A model generated the notes under the pieces. The model was not told where the DNA came from, did not search any database, and was given only the letters and a program-made list of their open reading frames with translations. Shown here piece by piece: positions 1 to 5,696 of a DNA stretch of 7,427 nt. Origin of the DNA: Pseudomonadota bacterium (GTDB lineage: Bacteria; Pseudomonadota; Alphaproteobacteria; Rhizobiales; Devosiaceae); the NCBI GenBank assembly GCA_023428425.1, contig JAEYYP010000282.1, positions 1 to 7,427 of the forward strand, read 5' to 3'. Both the position numbers and the translations under genes were made by a program. Within the stretch, counting starts at the first letter, position 1; each line of letters starts with the position of its first letter.

Positions 1-33
1 GGCCTGGGAAAGTAGGTCGCTGCCGGGTCTGCC
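1..33 (+). rRNA. rrf: 5S ribosomal RNA, 3' end (partial)
   Basis: The first bases contain GAGTAGGTCGC-like sequence (here AAAGTAGGTCGCTGCC, positions 9-24) followed by GGGTCTGCC. This is the typical 3' end of an alphaproteobacterial 5S rRNA, including the helix IV/V strand and the 3' half of the terminal stem. The 5' part lies outside the window, so the pairing partner cannot be checked. The exact mature 3' end is uncertain by a few bases. A strong terminator follows 32 bp later, as expected for the end of an rRNA operon. No initiator tRNA gene follows the 5S, although many alphaproteobacterial rRNA operons carry one there. Confidence 0.85.
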
Positions 34-65
34 AAAAACACTCAAATCTCTCTACACCAGACTAA

Positions 66-103
66 ACAAACACCCCACCAGCTAACGCTGGTGGGGTGTT
101 TGT
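66..103 (+). terminator. Rho-independent terminator of the rRNA operon
   Basis: This is a perfect 17-bp inverted repeat: arm 66-82 pairs with 87-103 around a TAAC loop (83-86). The core of the stem is CACCCCACCAGC / GCTGGTGGGGTG. The base of the stem is A-rich on the left and T-rich on the right (GTTTGTGTTT, 98-107), which gives the U-rich tail of an intrinsic terminator. Its place just after the 5S rRNA fits a terminator for the rRNA operon. The A/T-rich flanks might let it work to some extent in both directions. Confidence 0.92.
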
Positions 104-123
104 GTTTGCGCTAACCAACCGCA

Positions 124-1887
124 ATGCCCAACCAGACCAACCACCTCGAACAAGCCCTCGATCACCTGCGCTCCGGAGCCTGGGGCGACGCCGAGTCCAC
201 GCTTCGAGACCTCGTAAAGCAACGTCCGCCTGACGCCGCGACCCTCAACCTGCTCGGCGTCGCCCTGCAGCAGCAGATGCGCCTCGACGAAGCGGCCGAA
301 GCCATGGCGGAGGCATGCCGGGTAGCGCCTGACAATGCCGAGTTTCACAGCAACCTCGCCGCCACATTCATCCTCGGCCGCCGGTTCACCGATGCTGAGG
401 CGGCCGCGCGGAAGGCAACTTCGCTGGCGCCGGAGCGCGCCGATGCGCACGCAAACCTCGGAACCGCACTACGTCGACAGGGGCGCCTCGAGGAAGCGGC
501 GGCGAGTTTCCGCCTCGCCGCACAACTACGCCCGGACTTCCCGTCGTACCGCACCAACCTGGGGGACATGCTCCAGCAACTTGGCCGGATCGACGAAGCG
601 ATCGCCGAACTCACCGCCGTTGTTGATGCCGCGCCCGACAACCTGAAGGCGCGGAGTGACCTGATCATGACCCTCAACTACTCGGATGCGGTGTCGGGGA
701 CTGACCTGTCGCGGGAATCTCGTGCGTTCGGGGAGGTTGCAGGGCGCAAGGCGGCAGGTCGTGTACTGGACGCCCGGCCAAAGCGGACCGCAGGTTCACC
801 GCTGCGGATCGGGTTCGTGTCTGGCGACTTGCGGCATCACGCCGTGGCCCAGTTTCTTCTAGGAGCACTGCCCGCCCTCACCGGCGCGGGACACCTGCTC
901 TTCGCTTACGCCACCCGCGACGCGGCGGACGATGTCACGGTGCGCCTTCGCAGCCGATTCGTCGGCTGGCGGGACATCACCCGGATCTCGGACCGGGCCG
1001 CCGCCAAGGCGATCGCGGATGACGGTATCCACGTCCTGGTGGACCTGTCTGGGCATAGCGGCGCAAATCGCCTGCCGGTCTTCGCGTATCGGCCGGCGCC
1101 GGTCATGGCGACGTGGTTGGGCTATTCCGGTACGACGGGTCTCGCCGAGATGGACTACATCCTCGCCGATGCCCATGTGCTTCCTCTCGCGGATGAAGCA
1201 TGTTTCTCCGAGCGCCCGATGCGGCTGCCGGAGTGCTACCTGCTGTTCAGCGAGCCATCGGCTCCAGATGTCCCGCCCGTTCCGGCACTGACGCGTGGCC
1301 ATGTGACGTTCGGCAGCTTCAACAACCTGGGCAAGCTGAGTGGGGCGACCATCAAACTGTGGTCGCGGGTCCTGCATGGCGTGCCCGATGGCCGACTGGT
1401 GCTGAAGTCACCGACCCTTGGGGCCCAGCAGGCGAGGCAACTGATCTCGGGGCGATTTGCCGCCCATGGTGTCGATGCCGACAGGATCGATGTTCTTGGC
1501 CGGGTCGCGGATGTCGGCGGTCACTTGCGCGCGTACGGCGAGATCGACATCTGCCTCGACCCGTTTCCCTATGCCGGCACCACGACGACCTGCGAGGCTC
1601 TCTGGATGGGGCGGCCGGTGATCACGCTCGAGGGCGACCGCTTTACCGCGCGAGTAGGGGCGAGCCTGCTTCGCACCGTCGGACTGGGCGATTGGGTCGC
1701 TGGGAGCGAGGCGGAGTACCTCGCGATGGCCACGGCAAGGGCTGCCGATATAGGAGCGCTCACCGACCTGTCGCAGAGGCTGCGGTCACGGATGCGAACT
1801 TCGCCGCTGATGGACAGGGATCGGTTCGCGGCAAACATCGTCGCAGCGTTCGAGACGATGTGGGCCGAACGAGGCACGAAAGACTGA
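124..1887 (+). CDS. TPR-repeat O-GlcNAc transferase-like glycosyltransferase (GT41/SPINDLY family)
   Basis: The 587-residue protein has two parts. Residues 5-173 form about five TPR repeats of 34 residues (for example ALxxxG...EAxxxxxxAxxLxPxxAxxHxNL). Residues about 225-580 match the catalytic region of O-GlcNAc transferases. Visible motifs are SGDLRHHAV (233-241, His239 aligning with the UDP-site histidine of human OGT), DLSGHSGANRL (307-317), RPAPVMATWLGYSGTTG (323-339), FGSFNNLGKL (396-405, Lys404 matching the essential lysine) and AGTTTTCEALWMG (484-496, the nucleotide-sugar loop; human HTT is TTT here). The family moves a sugar from a UDP-sugar to Ser/Thr of proteins. In bacteria, targets such as flagellin or adhesins have been described, but the substrate here is unknown and no obvious acceptor gene is nearby. 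There is no signal peptide, so it should be cytoplasmic. The ATG at 124 is the only start between the upstream stop (112-114) and the first TPR, yet no Shine-Dalgarno precedes it. The stop is one base from the stop of the opposing gene. Confidence 0.92.
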   Translation: MPNQTNHLEQALDHLRSGAWGDAESTLRDLVKQRPPDAATLNLLGVALQQQMRLDEAAEAMAEACRVAPDNAEFHSNLAATFILGRRFTDAEAAARKATSLAPERADAHANLGTALRRQGRLEEAAASFRLAAQLRPDFPSYRTNLGDMLQQLGRIDEAIAELTAVVDAAPDNLKARSDLIMTLNYSDAVSGTDLSRESRAFGEVAGRKAAGRVLDARPKRTAGSPLRIGFVSGDLRHHAVAQFLLGALPALTGAGHLLFAYATRDAADDVTVRLRSRFVGWRDITRISDRAAAKAIADDGIHVLVDLSGHSGANRLPVFAYRPAPVMATWLGYSGTTGLAEMDYILADAHVLPLADEACFSERPMRLPECYLLFSEPSAPDVPPVPALTRGHVTFGSFNNLGKLSGATIKLWSRVLHGVPDGRLVLKSPTLGAQQARQLISGRFAAHGVDADRIDVLGRVADVGGHLRAYGEIDICLDPFPYAGTTTTCEALWMGRPVITLEGDRFTARVGASLLRTVGLGDWVAGSEAEYLAMATARAADIGALTDLSQRLRSRMRTSPLMDRDRFAANIVAAFETMWAERGTKD

Positions 1888-1888
1888 G

Positions 1889-2566
1889 CTATTCCCGCAC
1901 CCATCCACGGTCTGTTCGGCGCAGTCTCGGGGAGGCGATGACCGAAACCAGGCGGTCGTCGAGCGCGACGAGTTCGGCGTGCTCCCGCCAACGTCGGGAT
2001 TGGAGCATGGCGCAGGCGACTGCCATCGGTTCGACACCCGCTGCACGCAGGAGAGCGAGGCCGGCGACGATCGAGCGGCCGGTACTGACGACGTCATCGA
2101 CCAGCACGACGGGGCGACCCTGGATGAGCGGCAGCATGCGCGGGTCGAGATAGAGGCGCTTTTCGTCGGGTGTCGTCACCGAGGAGACAGGAACACTCAG
2201 CCGTTCCTCATACCAGAATTTACGTGACGTCCCGCAGGCGACATACCGAGGGTGCCCGAGCTTGCGGGCCACGGCATCGGCGAGCGTCAGTCCCAGGGTC
2301 GGGAGACCGACGATCACCTCCGGAGCGAACCGTTCGAGCCTTTGCGCCACGCCGGCTGCCAGCGCGTCGAGGACGACGAAGCTGGCCTGGTTCACGATCA
2401 GGGAGCAGAGCGCATGGTCGCCGTCGGGCAGCACCCGGATCGGCAGTCGCAGTTCCGTCGTGGCATCGATGGCGGCAGGGTAATACCCCGAAAACGGGCC
2501 GTCGTCCGCAGCATCGGAGCGTGGGGAGAGCTGCTGCCAGAACTCATGGGGCTGCATCGGCGTCAC
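1889..2566 (-). CDS. Phosphoribosyltransferase-family protein (PRPP-binding), substrate unknown
   Basis: The 225-residue protein has the type I phosphoribosyltransferase signature VVLVDDVVSTGRS at 153-165: hydrophobic strand, two acidic residues, then the loop that holds the 5-phosphate of PRPP. A second conserved loop, VGLPTLGL, is at 86-93, where the pyrophosphate-binding loop sits in this fold. SRKFWYEE (114-121) and a hinge before a flexible-loop-like region resemble purine/orotate PRT enzymes, but I cannot assign a base. It could be a purine salvage enzyme or a PRT-fold regulator. There is no export signal. The preferred start is GTG at 2566, since GAAG lies five bases upstream; the ATG at 2557 (Met4) is the alternative and lacks a well-placed ribosome site. 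It ends one base from the glycosyltransferase stop and is divergent from the hydrolase gene across 65 bp. Confidence 0.85.
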   Translation of the reverse strand: MTPMQPHEFWQQLSPRSDAADDGPFSGYYPAAIDATTELRLPIRVLPDGDHALCSLIVNQASFVVLDALAAGVAQRLERFAPEVIVGLPTLGLTLADAVARKLGHPRYVACGTSRKFWYEERLSVPVSSVTTPDEKRLYLDPRMLPLIQGRPVVLVDDVVSTGRSIVAGLALLRAAGVEPMAVACAMLQSRRWREHAELVALDDRLVSVIASPRLRRTDRGWVRE

Positions 2567-2631
2567 AAAATCTTCAGTTTGTTGGGCAATCTAGCGTTCG
2601 ACCCGAACACCTAGCACGGCCTGCCCAATCG
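2567..2631. promoter_or_regulatory. Divergent intergenic region with nested dyad (possible operator)
   Basis: This 65-bp spacer separates the starts of the phosphoribosyltransferase gene (-) and the hydrolase gene (+), so it should hold both promoters or a shared control site. It contains nested inverted repeats: TTGGGCA (2582-2588) with TGCCCAA (2622-2628), inside that two CTAG tetramers (2591-2594 and 2611-2614), and in the centre GTTCG (2596-2600) with CGAAC (2604-2608). The symmetry is imperfect because the outer and inner centres differ by about 3 bp. I see no convincing -35/-10 pair. A role as an operator is inferred only from position and symmetry. Confidence 0.4.
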
Positions 2632-3636
2632 ATGTCCACGCCCGTTCAAGCCGTCCTGCGGCTCGCCCTCGCTTTGCTTGCGCTCATGGCAAGCATCCTT
2701 CCCGCCGCCGCCGACAATCCCGTGACCATCTTCTCGCCCTTCAACGTAGCCGACGCGATGGACAAGGGCGTCGAGAAGATCGCCGACCTTCCCTACGCCG
2801 ACGGAGCGCGCAAGAAGCTCGACATGTATCGTCCGGAAAAGCCGGGTGGGCTGTCGCCGGTGGTGATGTTCATCTATGGCGGGTCGTGGCGCGCGGGGGA
2901 CAAGTTCGAGTACGAGTTCGCCGGGCGGGCACTCGCCGCAGCTGGTTTCATCACCGTCATTGCCGACTACCGGCTGTGGCCGGAGGTCAAGTATCCGGAA
3001 TTCCTCGATGACTGCGCCGAGGCGATGCGGTGGATCCAGGACAACATCGAGGGGTATGGCGGCGATCCGAAGCGCTTCTTCGTCGCGGGGCACTCGGCCG
3101 GTGCCTATAACGCCATCATGCTTGGCCTCGATGGCTCGTTCCGGCGTGATTTCGGCGTCACCATGCCCATCCGGGCCATTGCCGGCATCTCGGGGCCATA
3201 CAACTTCTACCCCTTCGAATATGATCAGGTGCGCGACACCTTCGGCAGCGCGCCGAACCCGGAGGGTACGCAGCCGATCAACCTGACGACTGCCGAGGCC
3301 CCGCCGATCCTGCTTGCCAGCGGGACCAGCGACCCGATCGTACGGATCGAGAACTCACAGGCCCTGGCGGCCAAGCTGGTGGCGCAGGGCACCTGGGTAA
3401 CCGAGAAGTACTACGAGGGCTTCGGCCATCTCGAGCCTGTCGTGGCGCTCGGCGCAATGATGCGCTTCCGTATGCCGGTGCTGCAGGACATGGTGGACTT
3501 TTTCCAGACCTTCGGGGCTTTCCCCTCGGGAACTCCGCGACCGTTCTTCACGCCCGAACCGCCCGAGACGGAAATGACGGCGCTGATGAAGCAGATGGAC
3601 CAGGTGCTCCAACCCATCGTCACCGGCGGACGCTAG
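2632..3636 (+). CDS. Exported alpha/beta hydrolase (esterase/lipase-like, COG0657-type)
   Basis: The 334-residue product starts with a signal peptide: polar MSTPVQAVLR, a Leu/Ala-rich core to about residue 23, and PAAA-D as the likely cleavage site near residue 27, so it probably acts in the periplasm. The hydrolase fold shows the oxyanion-loop motif YGGSW (82-86; many relatives have HGGxW), the nucleophile elbow GHSAG (153-157, Ser155), the acid in GTSDP (231-235, Asp234) and the histidine in GFGH (263-266, His266). The complete triad suggests an active carboxyl-ester or formamide-type hydrolase. The substrate cannot be read from sequence. The ATG at 2632 was chosen because it keeps the whole signal peptide; the ATG at 2686 would cut it. 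No Shine-Dalgarno is visible before it. The open frame continues upstream to 2170, but that part lies over the opposing gene and is not credible. The C-terminal tail (about 295-334) is Pro-rich, then helical. The stop is one base from the next convergent gene. Confidence 0.9.
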   Translation: MSTPVQAVLRLALALLALMASILPAAADNPVTIFSPFNVADAMDKGVEKIADLPYADGARKKLDMYRPEKPGGLSPVVMFIYGGSWRAGDKFEYEFAGRALAAAGFITVIADYRLWPEVKYPEFLDDCAEAMRWIQDNIEGYGGDPKRFFVAGHSAGAYNAIMLGLDGSFRRDFGVTMPIRAIAGISGPYNFYPFEYDQVRDTFGSAPNPEGTQPINLTTAEAPPILLASGTSDPIVRIENSQALAAKLVAQGTWVTEKYYEGFGHLEPVVALGAMMRFRMPVLQDMVDFFQTFGAFPSGTPRPFFTPEPPETEMTALMKQMDQVLQPIVTGGR

Positions 3637-3637
3637 G

Positions 3638-4483
3638 CTAGATCGAGACGCTCGCCATCCGCCTCGCCAGGGTCTGGCCGAAGCTCGACATCGACCGGGC
3701 AGCGATCTCGCCGACGGCATAGGCCGCCACGGCGTAGAAATGCCGGGCCGGCGTGGTGCGCAGAAAATCGATGTACCGCTCGAGCTCCTCGTCGCCGAGG
3801 TCGCGATAGGCGTAGGCCATGAGCGCGCGCTGAGCATCGGAGTGCTCGGCCATCAGGCCGGGCAGGATGGCTTCTACCTGCGCATCGATCTCGAGCCAGG
3901 GCACCTCGATGTCACCGCGCTGATGCGTCACCGACATGCCGACGAGGAGGGCGCGGATCGACTGGCCGGCCATCGCAGTGGAGATTTCGGCGCTCATCAG
4001 GTGCATCAGTTCATCGAGCTGGGCCGAGCGAGTGAGGCTCGCCTTGATCGACAGCGCCTTGCCTTCGGCGACCGCGATGGATTGCTGGTCGGCATCGAGC
4101 AGGGCGATCTCCCGTTCGAGGCCGGTAATGGTCTGGCCGAAGTCGGAGCCGAAGAAGGCGCCCAGCGCAACTCGTTCGTCCTCGTCGAACTGGCCGTCCA
4201 GGCGACTGACGAGCTGGGCGTGAAGTGCCGGGCCGTTGAACGAGCTGGCTGCGGCGGCTTCCCAATGGCGCAAGAACATCTCGTCATTCGAAATGTCGCT
4301 CACCCGTGCCGACGCGGCGATCGTCGCGCCGAACTGGTCGAAGACGATATCGAGGGCGGTGGCCTGCATCAGCTCGGCAACCGACAGGCCGGCGATGCGT
4401 GTTTCGGCGGCTAGAACAGGCGCCGAGGTCGGCGACAACGGCATCGCCAGGCCAAGCGCCGCAACCAGCATGACAACGCGCAT
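3638..4483 (-). CDS. Exported helical protein of unknown function, DUF2059-like
   Basis: The 281-residue protein has a clear N-terminal signal peptide (MRVVMLVAALGLAMPL, then PVLAAE around 22-27). The rest is predicted helical, with few Cys or Gly. Two segments share a pattern of acidic residues, then a hydrophobic helix, then a Ser/Thr-rich turn: FDEDERVALGAFFGSDFGQ (99-117) and LGDEELERYIDFLRTTPAR (229-247). This 'F/Y-x-x-F-x-x-S/T-x-x-G/A' pattern resembles DUF2059-type periplasmic proteins, but I rate that only as a likely relationship. The start is well supported by GGGAGGG at 4488-4494, five bases before the ATG. An overlapping ATG four bases upstream is out of frame. It converges on the hydrolase gene with a one-base gap and diverges from the aldo/keto reductase gene. 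Function unknown; a cell-envelope role is the only reasonable inference. Confidence 0.82.
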   Translation of the reverse strand: MRVVMLVAALGLAMPLSPTSAPVLAAETRIAGLSVAELMQATALDIVFDQFGATIAASARVSDISNDEMFLRHWEAAAASSFNGPALHAQLVSRLDGQFDEDERVALGAFFGSDFGQTITGLEREIALLDADQQSIAVAEGKALSIKASLTRSAQLDELMHLMSAEISTAMAGQSIRALLVGMSVTHQRGDIEVPWLEIDAQVEAILPGLMAEHSDAQRALMAYAYRDLGDEELERYIDFLRTTPARHFYAVAAYAVGEIAARSMSSFGQTLARRMASVSI

Positions 4484-4639
4484 GCATCCCTCCCGCTACC
4501 TGGACGAACAGAGCCTAGCGCATCGATTCCGGAGGCGCCAGCAGGGGCGACGGCTTTGTGGAAAGCCGTCAGCCGAATGGTGCGGTGACGGTGGGCCGGC
4601 CCGCCTGTAGGCTGCGAAGAACACCTGGGAGGAGAGATC
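4484..4639. promoter_or_regulatory. Divergent intergenic region upstream of the DUF2059-like and aldo/keto reductase genes
   Basis: This 156-bp spacer lies between two divergent starts and must hold promoters for both. It carries a strong Shine-Dalgarno for each gene: GGGAGGG (4488-4494, minus strand) and GGAGGAG (4628-4634, plus strand). It also has a perfect 22-bp hairpin (4549-4570, listed separately) and a GC-rich 10-bp palindrome, GGGCCGGCCC (4593-4602). No convincing sigma-70-type -35/-10 pair was found by eye. A weak GTGACG (4585-4590) with TAGGCT (4608-4613) at 17-bp spacing is the best plus-strand candidate, and I do not rely on it. Confidence 0.45.
4549..4570. repeat. Perfect 9-bp inverted repeat with 4-base loop (possible operator or hairpin)
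   Basis: GACGGCTTT (4549-4557) and AAAGCCGTC (4562-4570) are exact reverse complements around GTGG. The element sits 65 bp from the minus-strand start and 69 bp from the plus-strand start, close to the middle of the divergent spacer. There is no T-run on either side, so it is not a standard terminator. A binding site for a dimeric regulator serving both genes fits better, but that is inference. Confidence 0.6.
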
Positions 4640-5620
4640 ATGCAGTATACGCGCCTCGGAAAGACCGGTCTCGAAGTCAGCCGCATCTGCCTCGGTTGCA
4701 TGTCGTTCGGCATGCCCGACAGGGGCAGCCACGAATGGACGCTCGACGAAGCGGCGAGCCGGCCGATCCTCCGCGCCGCCTGGGAGGCGGGGATCAACTT
4801 CTACGATACGGCCAACGTGTATTCGGCCGGGACCAGCGAGGAGATCGTCGGCAAGGTGCTGAAGGAACTGGCGCCGCGCGACGAGCTGGTCATTGCCACG
4901 AAGGTCAATGGCGAGATGCGCAGCGGGCCGAACGGCAAGGGGCTGTCGCGCAAGGCGATCCTCGGCGAGATCGACAACTCGCTGCGTCGGCTGGGGACGG
5001 ACTATGTCGATCTCTATCAGATCCACCGGTTCGATCCCAACGTGCCGATCGAGGAGACGCTCGAGGCCCTCAATGACGTCGTGCGGGCCGGCAAGGCCCG
5101 GTATATCGGCGCCTCGTCCATGGCGGCCTGGCAGTTCCTCAAGATGCTGATGACGTCGGACAAGCACGGCTGGGCGCGGTTTGTCTCGATGCAGGGCCAG
5201 CTCAACCTGATCCAGCGCGAGGACGAGCGCGAGATGCTGCCGCTGTGCATCGAGGAAGGGATCGGCTGCATTCCCTGGTCGCCGATCGCACGGGGCAACC
5301 TGGCGCGTCCCTACGGCCAGGGGACCTATCGAACCGAGACCGACAAATACGGCAAGACGCTCTACGCCCGGACCGAGGAGGCAAACCGGGCCATCAACGG
5401 CGTGGTCGGGGAGGTCGCGCAGCAGCACGGGGTGAAGATGGCGCAGGTGGCGCTCGCATGGGTGCTCCAGAAGCAACCTGTCGCAGCGCCGATCGTCGGG
5501 GTGACCAAGCTTGAGCAACTGAACGACGCCATCGGCGCGCTCGACGTGCGCCTCAGCCACGACGACGTCGCTCGCCTCGAGGCGCCGTATATCCCGACCG
5601 GCATGGGCAGCTTCAACTGA
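4640..5620 (+). CDS. yajO: Aldo/keto reductase, YajO-like
   Basis: The 326-residue product is a full-length NADPH-dependent aldo/keto reductase with the (beta/alpha)8 fold and no signal peptide, so it is cytoplasmic. The catalytic tetrad is complete: Asp56 (NFYDTANVY), Tyr61, Lys88 (IATKV) and His129 (QIHRF). Cofactor-site motifs follow in order: GASS (157-160), SMQ (183-185), PWSPIARG (212-219) and IVGVTK (285-290). The length and the runs LGKTGLEVSRICLGCMSFG, DYVDLYQIHR and GKARYIGASSMAAWQF agree closely with my memory of E. coli YajO (about 324 residues), whose proposed roles include a link to deoxyxylulose-phosphate/thiamine metabolism and general carbonyl reduction. Unlike in E. coli, no dxs or ispA is next to it, so the context does not support a specific pathway. 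The start is certain: GGAGGAG (4628-4634) lies five bases upstream of the ATG. A 76-bp gap without an obvious terminator separates it from the next gene on the same strand. Confidence 0.93.
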   Translation: MQYTRLGKTGLEVSRICLGCMSFGMPDRGSHEWTLDEAASRPILRAAWEAGINFYDTANVYSAGTSEEIVGKVLKELAPRDELVIATKVNGEMRSGPNGKGLSRKAILGEIDNSLRRLGTDYVDLYQIHRFDPNVPIEETLEALNDVVRAGKARYIGASSMAAWQFLKMLMTSDKHGWARFVSMQGQLNLIQREDEREMLPLCIEEGIGCIPWSPIARGNLARPYGQGTYRTETDKYGKTLYARTEEANRAINGVVGEVAQQHGVKMAQVALAWVLQKQPVAAPIVGVTKLEQLNDAIGALDVRLSHDDVARLEAPYIPTGMGSFN

Positions 5621-5696
5621 CATGTCATTGTTGCGCCACCAAGTTTCGCGCTAGTCTCGTTCGTACAGCGCGGGGGCGTGAGAGGGAGTGACTGTA

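Noticed and set aside
34..123. Initiator tRNA gene expected after the 5S rRNA in many alphaproteobacteria
   Set aside because: There is no cloverleaf or T-loop sequence (GGTTCGAATCC-like) here; only a spacer and a terminator are present.
1881..1927. Possible bidirectional terminator at the first convergent junction (AGACTG / CAGTCT)
   Set aside because: The stem is only 6 bp with a 35-base loop and has no T-run, so chance is the better explanation.
1200..2153. 317-residue plus-strand frame spanning the glycosyltransferase 3' end and the phosphoribosyltransferase antisense
   Set aside because: It is a shadow frame rich in Arg and Trp that crosses two real genes and has no recognisable motif.
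2170..2631. N-terminal extension of the hydrolase frame (a 488-residue reading in total)
   Set aside because: The extra part is antisense to the phosphoribosyltransferase gene, is Arg/Pro-rich with no domain, and would place a good signal peptide in the middle of the protein.
3740..4414. 224-residue plus-strand frame opposite the DUF2059-like gene
   Set aside because: The minus-strand reading has a signal peptide and a strong Shine-Dalgarno; this one has neither.
4496..5623. 375-residue open frame on the minus strand opposite the aldo/keto reductase
   Set aside because: It is His/Arg/Leu-rich low-complexity antisense of a well-recognised gene in high-GC DNA, and shows no domain motif.
5628..5657. 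Promoter-like pair TTGTTG ... TAGTCT upstream of the Sel1 gene
   Set aside because: The -10 element matches only about half of the consensus and the -35 element is weak, so it is not supported well enough to annotate.
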